Notes under the pieces: generated by a model | Databases searched by the model: none | What the model was told of the DNA's origin: nothing | What the model saw: the letters and a program-made list of their open reading frames with translations, nothing else | Shown here: positions 26,671 to 36,256 of the stretch, one piece after another | How the letters are laid out: each line of letters starts with the position of its first letter | How positions within the stretch are numbered: the first letter of the stretch is position 1 | Program-made: the position numbers and the translations under genes | NCBI RefSeq assembly: GCF_001647085.1 | Contig: NZ_CP015520.1 | Coordinates: 186,001 to 250,000, forward strand | Direction: 5' to 3' | From: Thermococcus piezophilus | GTDB lineage: Archaea; Methanobacteriota_B; Thermococci; Thermococcales; Thermococcaceae | DNA: 64,000 bases

Positions 26671-27232
26671 ATGAGGGTTCTCAAGCTGGCAAAGCGGAGA
26701 AAGACTGTAAGGCAGTTCCTCTCCCCTAAGCCTCCGATGGATGCAATTATGAGAGCAATAGAAGCCGCAAAGAAGCCCCCTCAGGGATGAACGCGCAGCC
26801 GTGGCACTTCGTCGTAATCGATGACGAGTGGCTCAAGAGCAGGATAAGAAAGCTTTGCGAAGATACCGAGAGGAGGTTCTACGAGAAGGTTGAAGGAGAT
26901 CTCGGTGAGTGGCTTCAGGAAAAAGGGTTCTCACCAGAGAGGCCCTTCCTGAGCGATGCACCCCCCGGATACTCGTCTTCGGCAACACCAAAGCGCCCTA
27001 CTGACTCCAGTCGGTCTGGATAGCGGTTGGCTACCTCCTCCTCGCGCTGGAGGAAGAAGTGCTCGGCACGGTTACGTACACGCCACCGAATCCGAGGCTG
27101 GTAGAAGAGCTTTTGAACGCTCCAAAGGACTACAAGCTCCAGATCATCCTCCCCGTTGGATATCCTGCTGATCTGAAGCCAAAGTACGAGAGGAAAAGGC
27201 TGGAGGAAGTCATGAGCCCCAACGGGTTTTAG
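26671..27232 (+). pseudogene. nitroreductase-family flavoprotein, decayed
   Basis: The start VLKLAKRRKTVRQFLSPKPP is typical of nitroreductase-family NAD(P)H:FMN oxidoreductases. A shift at about 26787 separates it from GMNAQPWHFVVIDDEWL, the expected continuation. A second shift near 26955 breaks LSDAPPG from ILVFGNTKAPY, and a TGA follows where Trp is expected (before LQSVWIAVGYLLLALEEE). The C-terminus (ILPVGYPADLKPKYERKRLE) is preserved. It overlaps the convergent proC remnant by 4 nt. Confidence 0.85.
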
Positions 27233-28000
27233 ACCTTTTTTGAGAGTATCTTCGACTTTTTGGTCGCCGCGTCTATGGCATTCATCACCGCCGTCCTCAC
27301 CCTTCCTTCTTCGAGCCCAAAGACGCCGTCTATCATAGTCCCACAGGGGGCTATCACCCCCCACCCCGGCCAGATGTCTGTCCGTCTCCATGAGGCGCTT
27401 CGTCGTCCCGAGGAGGGTCTGGAGGGCGGCGAGCCAGGCAATTTCTCTCGGCAGACCGACCCTTAAGCGGCCGTAGACCATCGCCTCAAGGAACACCGTC
27501 ACGTAGGCAGGTCCGGAACCGCTGAGTCCCGTTATGGCGTCCATGTGCTCCTCCTCAACCTTTATGTACTTTCCAAAGGCTGAAAAGAAATTTTCAACGG
27601 TTTTCAGGTCGTCATCATTTAGGTCAGTGACATATGCCGTAAAAGACTCCTTGACGAGAACGGCTATGTTGGGCATCGCCCTGACCACTTTAGCCTTCGG
27701 AACTTTTCTCTCTATGTATTCGAGCCCTATGCCAGCGGCCAGCGATATTAGCAGCTTTCCGTCGAGCTTTTCCCTATCTCGTACAGCACTGCCCAACTTT
27801 GTTCGGCTTGACCGCGAGAAAACAACATCAGCCCATTCCGCCGCCTTCACGTTGTCCCGCGTGAGCTTTACGCCATGCTCCTCAAGCCATTTGACCTTCT
27901 CAATGTTTCTCCAGGTAGCGATGACCTCATGGCCAGCCTCGCTCAGGGCTTTGGCAACTGCACTTTCCGTAGTTCCAGCGCCGATAACGGCAACCCTCAT
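27229..28000 (-). pseudogene. proC: pyrroline-5-carboxylate reductase, decayed
   Basis: The nucleotide-binding start MRVAVIGAGTTESAVAKALS and the central LVKESFTAYVTDLNDDDLKT and ITGLSGSGPAYVTVFLEAMV are those of ProC, which makes proline from P5C. Near 27775-27800 the expected FLAVKPNKVGQ is found in another frame, so two shifts flank it. After LAALQTLLGTTKRLMET the frame is lost, and the true C-terminus (DGVFGLEEGRVRTAVMNAID and ATKKSKILSKKV) continues in a different frame to the stop at 27229. The enzyme cannot be made, pointing to proline dependence unless another route exists. Confidence 0.85.
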
Positions 28001-28197
28001 CCCATCACTGGCGGAAGTTCGTTCCTGTCCAGATAACGTTTTGGGCAGTTGGGGGTCATGGTGACAAGATGTTCCCGTATATGGGGAACTACTGGCGGAA
28101 ATGGATGGTTGGAGTTTATCCAGTTGGTACAACGGCCAGCCTTCCTGTCCAAGGGTTTAAACAGGGGCAACGTTCCCCATAATCCCAGTGGTCGTCA

Positions 28198-28521
28198 TGG
28201 CAGAACCGAAGGTGATGCCCCACCAATATTGGTAACCCCCTTCGGGGATGAGGGGATTAGGAAACTTGTTCTCAGGGCACTGAACGAGAACCAGCGGCTG
28301 ATCTGAGGAGCGTTAACGGAAGACAACGCTCCCTCAACGCCCTCATTGAGGAGCTCAGCAGGAAAAGGAAGAAGCCTATATCAACCCTCAAACTGAACGC
28401 CAAGATACTAAATGATCTCGGCCTCATAGACTACTGAACCAGGGACGACCTCAACCCGGTCTGCCTTACCGAGCACGGGTTCTTTGTTCTTAATCTTCAG
28501 GAGGTTGATGAAAATGAGTGA
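28198..28521 (+). pseudogene. winged-helix regulator remnant at head of aromatic operon
   Basis: Starting MAEPKV, then in another frame VTPFGDEGIRKLVLRALNEN, then NALIEELSRKRKKPISTLKL and NAKILNDLGLIDY, and finally VCLTEHGFFVLNLQEVDENE. The pieces have the helix pattern of an archaeal winged-helix transcription regulator, and the last segment ends just before the transketolase start, as in a leading regulator gene. At least two frameshifts and one stop interrupt it. Family assignment rests on pattern only. Confidence 0.5.
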
Positions 28522-29179
28522 AGCCGTTTTCAGGCTCTGCAACATGGTCGAGAGGGTCAACAGCTTCCACCTGAGCCCCTCCGAGACCTGTCTGGATATA
28601 CCCTCGGCAGTACTCGAAAGGACGGGCGAGGAAGACGTGGTGATGCTCAGCAAGGGCCACTCCGCACCCGCTTTTTACGTAACCCTCCACGAGATGAGCC
28701 TCACAACATGGGAAGAGCTACTGACGTTCGCCGACATAGACGGCCTGCCGAGCCATGTTGCGAGGGGATTGCCCTTCATTGAGGTCTCCAGTGGCTCCCC
28801 CGGGTAGGGTCTGTCAGTGGCAAACGGCATAGCACTGGCCAAGAGGGCGGACGGAAGGGGTGGAAAGGTTTACGTCATCCTCGGCAACGGCGAGCTCGAT
28901 GAGGGTCAGGTGTGGGAGGCATCCATGACCGCTTCCCATTACAGCCTCAACAACGTGATAGCGATCGTTGACAGGAACTACTTCCAGCTCACCGGCGGAA
29001 CCGAGGAGACGCTGAGGAAGGAACCCCTGGCAGACAAGTGGCGCGTCTTCGGCTGGACGGTCATAGAAGTTCCTAACGAGAGGAGCACGATAGAGACGAC
29101 TCTGGACTACGCCGAGAGAATCAATGGCAGGCCCAAGGTCATAATAGCGAGTGGGAGAAGTGATAGAGAGCTTCCGTGA
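28514..29179 (+). pseudogene. transketolase N-terminal subunit, decayed
   Basis: The thiamine-diphosphate domain is readable: VVMLSKGHSAPAFYVTL, LPSHV, then SSGSPG, a TAG at 28804-28806 where Gln is expected (family G-x-L-G-Q-G-L-S), then GLSVANGIALAKRADGRGGK and the ThDP motif LGNGELDEGQVWEASM. The C-terminus stops in SGRSDRELP, earlier than in homologues, and merges into the start of the C-terminal subunit gene, suggesting a small deletion there. In Thermococcales these split transketolases feed erythrose-4-phosphate to the aromatic pathway. Confidence 0.85.
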
Positions 29180-29620
29180 AGCCTTTGGACGGGCCCTCGG
29201 GGAGATTGAAAGGGAAGAACTGAAGCTGGTAGTTCTCGATGCAGACGTGAAGAACTCAACGAGGACGTCACACTTTGAGAAGGCCTTCCCAAACAGGTTC
29301 TTTCAGGTGGGGATAAGCGAGCAGGACATGGTATCGATGGCAGCTGGCTTTGCAATAGCCGGGAAGATACCCCTGGCCTCGGCCTTCGCCTCGTTCCTCA
29401 TGAGGGGTGGGAGCAGATAAGGAACACCGTCGCGAGGGACAACCTGAACGTCAAGCTCGTCTCGACCCACTCTGGCTTCTCTGACTACCTCGACGGCTCC
29501 TTCCACCAGTGTCTGGAGGACGTTGCCCTCATGAGAGTGCTCCCCAACGTGAGGGTTATCATACCCGCGGACGCACCCTCTGTTGAGGTTCTCCTCAGGG
29601 AGGCCGAGGCGAGGGGATGC
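29151..29620 (+). pseudogene. transketolase C-terminal subunit, truncated by deletion
   Basis: GEVIESFREAFGRALGEIER starts the pyrimidine-binding subunit, followed by [20 protein letters not shown] and [21 protein letters not shown] frameshift near 29403 separates FLMRG from [20 protein letters not shown]. The frame continues through [20 protein letters not shown] to [12 protein letters not shown], about residue 155, then passes straight into sequence belonging to AroE. The rest of the subunit (roughly half) is gone. Confidence 0.85.
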
Positions 29621-29750
29621 CTTACGGTAGACGACCTCTGGATGCTCGTCTATCATGGGCTGAAAGCTTCCGCCTCTGGACGGGAGTGAGTCCCGACGTT
29701 GATTTCATGAGGAGGGTTGCGCTTGAAGGGCTCAGCAAGCGTGGCTGCCA
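29612..29750 (+). pseudogene. aroE: shikimate dehydrogenase C-terminal fragment
   Basis: [11 protein letters not shown] and, after a one-base shift, [20 protein letters not shown] match the conserved end of shikimate dehydrogenases (G-M-L-v-x-Q-A-x-x-A-F-x-L-W-T-G-v-x-P-d-v). Only this tail remains. In related genomes the order is transketolase halves, aroF, aroB, aroD, aroE, aroK, so one deletion has removed the intervening genes and left the AroE tail attached to transketolase. It overlaps the aroK start as expected for the operon. Confidence 0.75.
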
Positions 29751-30535
29751 CGGTGGTTAACACCTTCGCAACCGGAAAGGAGGCGGCAATCGGGATTGAT
29801 ATGTGGACAAGTGCGAGGGTTAAAGTAACCTCTGGGGGGTGGAGAGGAAAATACTTGTGAGGGAAAAAGAGGTTAAGGACTGTAGGTTCGTCCGGGCGGT
29901 GGTAGGCCTCCTCAGGGAGCTCACGGGCGGGGACTTCGGAATCAGGTTTAAGATAACCTCTGAAATACCAGTAGGAAAGGGCCTGAAGAGTAGCTCCGCC
30001 GCGGCCAACGCCCTCACGGAGGCACTCGTCAAGGCACTGAAGCTCGACATTGAGCCCTTACAGGTCGTCAGGCTTGGTGTGGAAGCCGCGAAGCGGGCCG
30101 GCGTTACGCTCACGGGGGCCTTCGACGACGCCTGCGCTTCCTACTTCGGCGGCCTCTGCATAACGGACAACACAGAAAACGAGCTACTCGGGAGGAGGGA
30201 AGTGGAAGGTGAAACCGTTGTGCTCATGCCCGGGGAGAGCCTTATGACGGAGAGCCTGAGGGGGCTAGACTTTTCCGTGTTGAGGCCGTACGTTGAGGAA
30301 GCATTCAGGCTTGCGCTGGCCCGGGGAGTGGAGAAAGGCGGCGGTGATAAACGGGTTAATATCCGGGACGTTCCTCGGCCACGATACGAAGCCCTTCAGA
30401 GTGGCCATGAGTATGGGCGCCGTTCCGGGCCTCAGTAGGAAGGGACCGGCGGTCTTCGCCATTACCGACGAGCCCGAAAGGCTGGCCGAGGCTTGGGAGC
30501 CCTTTGGGGAGGTTGAAATAAGAAATCTAAGGTGA
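29723..30535 (+). pseudogene. aroK: archaeal (GHMP) shikimate kinase, frameshifted
   Basis: GSASVAATVVNTFATGKEAA and [17 protein letters not shown] begin the GHMP-type shikimate kinase used by archaea. A shift near 29835 leads into [20 protein letters not shown], the ATP-binding motif [17 protein letters not shown] and [21 protein letters not shown] second shift near 30345 leads into [20 protein letters not shown] and the conserved end [20 protein letters not shown]. All domains are present; only the two shifts inactivate it. Confidence 0.88.
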
Positions 30536-30541
30536 TCTGGA

Positions 30542-30943
30542 GTGGGAGCGATAATAAGGCCAGTTGGTGAAGTGACCGGCGAGATGGAGGCACCGCCCTC
30601 GAAGAGCTACACCCACAGGGCGTACTTCCTAGCCCTCCTCGCCGAGGGAAGGAGCGTCCTGAGGGCGAGGCAGCTCAGGTTCAAGGAGAGCGACAGGGTA
30701 AGGGCGATGGCCGTCAACCTCTCAAGAATGGGGATACGGGTAAGGGAGCTTCCGGACGGGCTGGAGATAGAGGGGGAAGGCCTAAGGGAGGGCAGTTTGA
30801 GACCTTCAACGACCACAGGATAGCCATGGCCATGGTCGTGGCGGCGCTGGGGGCGAGGGGAGAAAGCGTTATCCCTGAAACGGGGAGAGTTTCCAAATCC
30901 CCCCTTGCTTCTTAAACGACCTTAGGAGGCTGGTGAGATGAGG
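30542..30943 (+). pseudogene. aroA: EPSP synthase with large internal deletion
   Basis: The N-terminus ([36 protein letters not shown]) is followed immediately by [20 protein letters not shown], which in the family lies about 250 residues later. Most of the enzyme has been deleted. After [11 protein letters not shown] a shift leads to [20 protein letters not shown], and another shift separates GRVSKS from LNDLRRLVR at the end. EPSP synthase joins shikimate-3-phosphate and PEP; the product here cannot be active. The stop overlaps the aroC start. Confidence 0.88.
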
Positions 30944-32003
30944 TTGCTCGGCTACACCCTCTTCGGCGAGAGCCATGGAAAAGCCATTGGGGTTGTCATC
31001 ATGGAAGTGCCCCCCGGGATCGAGGTTCGAGAAGGAGAGCTCACGGCAGAGCTCGAAAGAAGGAAGGGGATAAGGAGGTTCGCAACGAAGAGGAAGGAGG
31101 GGGAACAGACCCGGTATACTCTCGGGAGTCTTCAGGGGACACACCACGGGGACGCCAATAGCCCTCATCGTGGAGAACCTGGACGTTGAGTCATCCTACT
31201 ACGAGGAGATAAAGGACACTCCAAGACCAGGACACGGGGACTACCCGGCCAGAATAACATACTTCGGCTACAACGACTACAGGGGAAGGGCACCTGTCAG
31301 GCAGGCTCACGGTCGGGATCGTGGTGGCTGGATACTTCGCCAAAAAGATACTGGAGAGGTTTTGGGATCGAGGTCAGGGCTTACATAGAGAGGATAGACC
31401 CCGTTGAGGCTAGGGAGTTGAGCGTCGAGGAGGTGTTCTCATCGGAGAACCTGTACTGCCCCGACGAAGAGGCCTTCCGGGAGATGCGAGAGGTTATGGA
31501 AGACGCTAGGAAGAGCAGGGACAGCGTTGGAGGGATCATGGAAGCTGTGGCAAGGAACGTTCCGCAGGGCTGGGCGGCCCCTATGAGGAGGACATAGAGG
31601 CGGATCTGGCATCGGCTTCCTTCAGGATACCGGCGGTCAGGGGGTGGAGTTCGGTTTGGGCTTCAGGTTTGGGGAGCTCAAGGGAAGCGAGGCCAACGAC
31701 CCCTTCATCATAAGGAACGGTAAGGTCGTTACTGAGACGAACAACCACGGGGGTTTTCTCGGTGGAATGACGACGGGCATGCCAACAGTGGCTAGGGTTG
31801 TCGTAAAGCCCACCCCGTCGATATATCTTCCCCAGAGAACGGTGAACCTCTGGGGATGAAAGAGGAGTGGGTAAGGCTCAGGGGGCGCTTTGACTCGTGC
31901 ATCGTCCCCAAGGCCCTGCCCGTCGTTGAGGGGGGCGATGGCCATAGTCTTGGCGGATCATCTGCTCAGGAGAATGGCCTGGGTGGGATTTGAAAATGCA
32001 AGA
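30938..32003 (+). pseudogene. aroC: chorismate synthase, multiply frameshifted
   Basis: LGYTLFGESHGKAIGVVIME starts the enzyme; RRKGIRRFATKRKEGEQTRY follows. A shift near 31135 leads to GTPIALIVENLDVESSYYEE and DTPRPGHGDYPARITYFGYN. More shifts occur near 31290, 31360 and 31570; recognisable segments are [79 protein letters not shown] and RGRFDSCIVPKALPVVEG. All conserved motifs can be found in order, so decay is by small indels. Chorismate synthase is the last common step to Phe, Tyr and Trp. Confidence 0.88.
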
Positions 32004-32236
32004 TAGGGTTCTTAAAATAAAGGAGCTCAGGGCGAGATCGACAGGATAGATGAGGAGATAATTAGACTGCTCGAGAAGAGGCTCGAAGTTGCTAGGGAGA
32101 TAGGGACGCTAAAGGCCGCGGCGGGCCTACCCATTATAGACAATGAGCGGGAGAGGGAGGTTTTAGAAAGGGCCAAAAAGTTCAGGAGAGTTTTTGAAGC
32201 AATAATATCGGTGAGCAGGAATGTTCAACATCTATG
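31994..32236 (+). pseudogene. chorismate mutase (AroQ type), one frameshift
   Basis: MQDRVLKIKELR is followed, after a one-base shift near 32030, by EIDRIDEEIIRLLEKRLEVA and REIGTLKAAAGLPIIDNERE, the three-helix AroQ pattern with its conserved R-L and E-x-R segments. The total length would be about 80 residues, as usual. The gene's stop overlaps the start of the aminotransferase. Confidence 0.82.
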
Positions 32237-33313
32237 AGTTCTTCAACAGGATAAACGAGCTCGACCCTAAAATAAGGCTAGACGCCGGCCAACCAGACAT
32301 CCCTGTTGATGGAGAAATAATAGCTGAAACTGTGAGGGCGCTTCGAGCCGGAGAAACCGGTTACACCTCAACGGCCGGGATAGGAGAGCTCAGGGAAGCC
32401 ATAGAGAACCTCGAGGGGATTTCCCCGGAGGAGGTCGTGGTGGGTCTGGGTGCGAAGATATTCATCTCGGCGGTGATAGCGAGAGCAAGGAGGATCGCAG
32501 TCGTTTCCCCACTGGAACGCTTACACGCTCATAGCCAAGAGGTTCAAAAAAGATGTCGAGGTGATAAAGACCTAGCTTAAGGATGGATGGCTCCCCCAGG
32601 TTGAGGAGATAAACGCCGACCTGCTCATACTGAACTATCCGAACAACCTGACGGGGAGGGTTCCCTCGAGAGAAAAGCTTAAAAGAATTCTTGAAGCTGC
32701 TGAGGAAAGGGGCATCAAGGTTCTTTCGGATGAAGTCTACGCTGAGTTGAGCTTCAATGAGCACACCCCAGGTAGGGAGCTCTACGAGAACGCCATAACT
32801 GTGAAGAGCTTCTTAAAGCTCTATTCCATGACGGGCTTCCGCCTCGGCTATGCAATAGCCCAAGAAGAGGACGCCAAAAAGTTGAGAGGGTTCATCGAGG
32901 TGACCGCCACTTGCGTGCCTCCCTTTGTCCAGAGGGCTGGGATAAAGGCCCTCGAGCTCAGGGACAGGATCAAGAAGAGGGTTAGGAACGAGTACAGGAT
33001 GAGAGTGAAAAGGGCGGTCAGGATACTCAATGGTCTGGAGTTTTATCCCCCAGAAGGGGCGTTTTATGTCTTTCTGCACGTCCCAGGGGATGGTCTCTCC
33101 TTTGCGGAGCGGCTTCTTAACCGGGGAGTAGCTGTCTTTCCAGGAGTTGCTTTTGGTGACTATAGGGACTTCATTAGGATATCCTTTACCTGGAAGGGGT
33201 TTGAAGAGGGACTCAAGATAATAAGGGAGGAGGTAGAATGGGCATCGAAATCGTCGGCTACGGAAAAATGGGAAGGTTCTTTAGGGAATGTCTTGGCGAG
33301 GAGCACGAGGTGA
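32221..33313 (+). pseudogene. class I/II aminotransferase of the aromatic operon, decayed
   Basis: MFNIYEFFNRINELDPKIRL and DAGQPDIPV begin a PLP-dependent aminotransferase. Near 32510 the frame shifts (WNAYTLIAKRFKKDVEVIKT is found in another frame) and a TAG follows at 32575-32577. The remainder is open: ADLLILNYPNNLTGRV, VLSDEVYAELSF, the PLP-lysine region VKSFLKLYSMTGFRLGYAIA and the substrate-Arg region DFIRISFTWKGFEEGLKIIR. SFSK has become SFLK. The family member makes Phe/Tyr from keto acids. Confidence 0.85.
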
Positions 33314-34005
33314 GGGTGTACTCGCAGCACGAGCGAATGGACTTCGACTCGCTGAGTGAGCTTTACTCGTGGGCAGAACCTGTAATCCTTGCCTCATTCA
33401 TCTCCGCACTTCCACACCAGCTTAAGGAGCTCTCCGCACTTTCAAAGGAACTCGGAGGGGCAAAGGTAATCTTTGACATAGCAACGTTCAAAGCAGACAT
33501 CGTTGGTCTTTACAGGCACTTTCCGAGGGAGGTTAAGGTCGCCAGTATCCACCTAACGTTTGGGTCTGGGACGGCTTCCTACGAAGCATAAAGTTCATAG
33601 TGGTTCCAGTGCCAGGGAGGGAGGAGGATTCTAAGGTCGTTGGGGAGTTAATAAAATCCCTTGGCGGAAAAGTGGAGTTCCTTGAGGCCAGAACCTACGA
33701 TAGGATCATGGGCTTCGTCATAGGCGTTCCCTACTTTCTGGGACTCTCCTATCTGGCGCTCTCAATGGAGGGAGGGCTGGGAAGGTTCGGGGGCACCTCC
33801 CACGCTTTCTTAGAGACTTACGGAAAGGCCGTTCTCAACGACTCGCAGGACTTCGTCGAGGAGGTTCTTAAACGCTCAAGGGGGAGATAGAGGAGTCCCC
33901 GCAGTTTCTGCGAGAAGGGAAGCCGAACCCGAGCAAGCCTAGAAAGAGGCTTAGTGAGAAGGAGATAAAAAAGCCTACAAAAGGTTCTACAGGGCTTTAG
34001 AGTGA
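33238..34005 (+). pseudogene. tyrA: prephenate dehydrogenase, frameshifted
   Basis: MGIEIVGYGKMGRFFRECLG carries the NAD-binding glycine motif. After IHLTFGSGTASYE a shift at about 33587 leads into KFIVVPVPGREEDSKVVGEL, then IMGFVIGVPYFLGLSYLALS. Near 33885 a further shift, and another near 33970, lead into the helical tail (PQFLREGKPNPSKPRKRLSE; KKAYKRFYRALE), ending at TGA 34003-34005. It is the last gene of the decayed aromatic operon. Confidence 0.83.
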
Positions 34006-34250
34006 TAAAATACTCCTTACCGCTTCGTTGACGTCAGTCACGCCCCTGCCGACCATCAGGAAATCGAAATCGCCGTATTCCCTCCAGTAGTTTTCCACTA
34101 GGAGCTCATCGTTGTGGGTGTGGCCGATGTAAACGCCGTATTCTCCCCTAATGAGCTCTCAGAGGACGCAGGGGTCGGGCTTCACGTAGAGCTCCCTTGT
34201 CACGGCGTTCTTGAAGCGGTAGCCACGAATTTCACAATAAAAACCGTCAT
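33997..34250 (-). pseudogene. small protein of unknown function, decayed
   Basis: MTVF is followed after a shift by YCEIRGYRFKNAVTRELYVK, PDPCVL, a TGA at about 34158-34160, then ELIRGEYGVYIGHTHNDELL, WREYGDFDFLMVGRGVTDVN and EAVRSILSL. Removing one shift and one stop gives a protein of ~84 residues. I do not recognise the family. It converges on the tyrA tail with a 9-nt overlap and abuts the phosphatase gene upstream. Confidence 0.6.
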
Positions 34251-34693
34251 TTTTTCAAAAATTTTTCTAACATCTTTAAAACGTTCAGCTGGTCGGGTGT
34301 CTCGACGGCAGTTGGTCTGAGCGAGCGGACGCGGTAGAGCGCCTCTCTCAGCGACAATCCTTTGGAGTACATCAGCCATGCAACCGCCACAGTCCCACTC
34401 CTCCCTGAGCCGCCGAGACAGTGTATCAGAACCCGCTTGCCTTCCCTCGTTTTCTCCCCGATCCACCGGAGTATTTCAAGGAGCGCTTCAAGGCTTGGAG
34501 CAGTAAAGTCAGGAATCGGGCTGTGGAGAACTTCCGGGCCGAGTTCTTTCAGCTTTTCGAGGCCATAGAAGAGCTCATGATCCTCGACCAGTACAACGAA
34601 GGCCCCGAACTCCTCAGCAAGTCTTGGAATGTCCTCAGGATAGGGCATTGAAGAGAAGGCAACGTTCTCGGATATGAACCTCGGGTTTATCAT
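34247..34693 (-). CDS. dual-specificity protein phosphatase
   Basis: A 148-residue protein with the Cys-phosphatase signature HCLGGSGRSGTVAVAWLM (H-C-x5-R-S/T) at about residue 92, and the upstream Asp-bearing loop SPIPDFTAPSLE that supplies the general acid. Such small archaeal phosphatases dephosphorylate Tyr and Ser/Thr. GGGGTGGTG precedes ATG 34693. The gene is intact although both its minus-strand neighbour and the convergent operon are pseudogenes. Confidence 0.92.
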   Translation of the reverse strand: MINPRFISENVAFSSMPYPEDIPRLAEEFGAFVVLVEDHELFYGLEKLKELGPEVLHSPIPDFTAPSLEALLEILRWIGEKTREGKRVLIHCLGGSGRSGTVAVAWLMYSKGLSLREALYRVRSLRPTAVETPDQLNVLKMLEKFLKK

Positions 34694-34838
34694 CACCACC
34701 CCTAAGAGGGTATGACCACGCGAAGATAAGCCTTACTTCAGCACTAACCCAGTGGTTACAACCAAAACCTATTTAGGAGCCATCAAATAAATATCACCGT
34801 GCAAATTCCGGGGAGCAATCCCTGGCGGGGTGATAGTT

Positions 34839-35591
34839 ATGAAAAAGATTTACGAATTTTTCCTGGTTGGGATTCTGCTCCTAAGCGTTCTCGCGGCTGG
34901 ATGCATTAGCAACACAGAGACCTCCATAACTCCCACGGAAACTTCGACGCCCACCGATACGATTCCGCTAGTTGCTGATTCAAATGGAAACATCGACACG
35001 CAAAACCTGCAGTCATACATTGACTCCCTTCCAGCCGCACCTCTAACGGAAGAGGAAAAGAATGGTCTGCTCTACATGGTCGAGGAGGAAAAACTTGCCC
35101 ACGACGTTTACGTTAAGCTCTACGACAAGTGGGGGCTTCAGATATTCAACAACATAGCCCAGAGTGAGACAACCCACATCGACACCGTTAGAATGCTCCT
35201 CCAGAAGTACAACCTCACAGACCCAACGATAAACGAAGGAGTAGGTGAATTCCAGAACCCACACCTCCAGGAGCTCTACAACCAGCTTATCGAGATGGGA
35301 ATGCAGAGCGAAGTTGACGCCCTTAAGGTTGGAGCTCTGATAGAAGAGCTAGACATAGTAGACCTCCAGGAGAGAATAGCCCAGACGAACAAGGTTGACA
35401 TAATAACCGTCTACGAGAACCTCATGATGGGTTCGAGGAACCACCTCAGGTCCTTCGTGAGCACCCTTAAGAACAGGGGAGTTACCTACGAGCCCCAGAT
35501 TCTCAGCAAGGAGGAGTACGAGGAGATCATCAGCAGCCCGATGGAGACCGGGGGACAGGGCGGACCGCAGGGATACGGCAACAACGGATGA
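34839..35591 (+). CDS. DUF2202 ferritin-like lipoprotein, copy 1
   Basis: A 250-residue exported protein. Residues 1-22 form a lipoprotein signal with lipobox LAAGC, followed by a Thr/Pro/Ser-rich linker to about residue 60. The globular part is a DUF2202 four-helix bundle related to ferritins: EEEKLAHDVYVKLYDKWG, AQSETTHIDTVRMLLQKYNL, VDALKVGALIEELDIVDLQE and NLMMGSRNHLRSF provide the Glu/His positions (EEEKLAxD, E-x-x-H, E and H) that could bind iron. A Gly/Gln-rich tail ends it. GGGGTGATAG precedes the ATG. A close paralogue lies at 36513. The function of DUF2202 is unproven; a role in metal or oxidant handling at the membrane is inferred. Confidence 0.86.
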   Translation: MKKIYEFFLVGILLLSVLAAGCISNTETSITPTETSTPTDTIPLVADSNGNIDTQNLQSYIDSLPAAPLTEEEKNGLLYMVEEEKLAHDVYVKLYDKWGLQIFNNIAQSETTHIDTVRMLLQKYNLTDPTINEGVGEFQNPHLQELYNQLIEMGMQSEVDALKVGALIEELDIVDLQERIAQTNKVDIITVYENLMMGSRNHLRSFVSTLKNRGVTYEPQILSKEEYEEIISSPMETGGQGGPQGYGNNG

Positions 35592-35612
35592 ACTGTTTCT
35601 TTTCTATCTTTT
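35592..35612 (+). terminator. T-rich terminator after DUF2202 copy 1
   Basis: CTGTTTCTTTTCTATCTTTTTCC follows the stop and holds three T runs. It overlaps the 3' end of the convergent nitrilase remnant. Confidence 0.5.
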
Positions 35613-36256
35613 TCCAAGTTCGTAGATCAGAATCTCTTCCCCACGGCTCTGAGCCAAGAGTTCTCCATTCGCCTCAAAGACCCACGCCCCACCAGGCGGA
35701 TGAGCGTTAACGATAAATGTCCTAACCCCAAAAGCCTAACACGTTCAGACATCGCTTCGATGTCCTCTACGGCGATTTCTCCACCCCTCTGGGGAGTACT
35801 CCATAGGCACGAATAGGTAGTCCGGTCTTTTTCTTCGAATCCACTTCGCTATCCTCCTGTTGTAGAGGTCGCCGCAGATGATTATCGCGAGCTTCCCGAA
35901 CTCCATCCTTGCTGTCCTCACGGTGTTGCCGGTGCAGAACCTCATGGGCTCCTGGAACTTGCGGTGCTTCAAGACAATCTCGCCCTCGCGGTCTATAAGG
36001 AGCGCCGAGTTGTAGGTGCAGTTCTTGTAGGGCTCAAGGAGGCCAAGTATAACGTAAATCGAGTCCTCCCTCGCCAGGCGGCTCACCTGTGAGACTACCT
36101 CGTCGTAGAGGACTGCCCGACTGAAGTCCCACTTCTCAAATCCCATGAGGCAGTACTCCGGGAAGACCAAGATGTCCGGGCCGTGTTGGAGGGCCTCCAC
36201 AAAGCGCTGCTCGAACTCACGCCAGTTGGCCTCAAAGTCATGACTTTAACCTTCAT
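35604..36256 (-). pseudogene. carbon-nitrogen hydrolase (nitrilase family), decayed
   Basis: MKVKVMT is followed after a shift and a probable deletion by FEANWREFEQRFVEALQHGP and DILVFPEYCLMGFEKWDF. The catalytic triad is still readable: Glu in FPEYC, Lys in LKHRKFQEP and Cys in AIIICGDLYN. Near 35793 the frame shifts and continues as GEIAVEDIEAMSERVRLLG, another shift follows near 35730, and the end is TFIVNAHPPGGAWVFEANGE. The N-terminal sheet is shortened. The original enzyme would be an amidase-like hydrolase of unknown substrate. Confidence 0.83.

Noticed and set aside
26915-27228. C-terminal extension of ProC in its first frame
   Set aside because: After LMET the residues are unlike ProC, while the true C-terminus lies in another frame ending at 27229; the long frame is a shadow of the nitroreductase strand.
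28049-28197. long plus-strand reading frame before the aromatic operon
   Set aside because: The part before the MAEPKV start has no start signal, unusual codon use and covers the promoter region; only its end matches the regulator.
31994-32236. chorismate mutase as an intact short peptide
   Set aside because: The first frame ends after 17 codons; the conserved helices lie in another frame.
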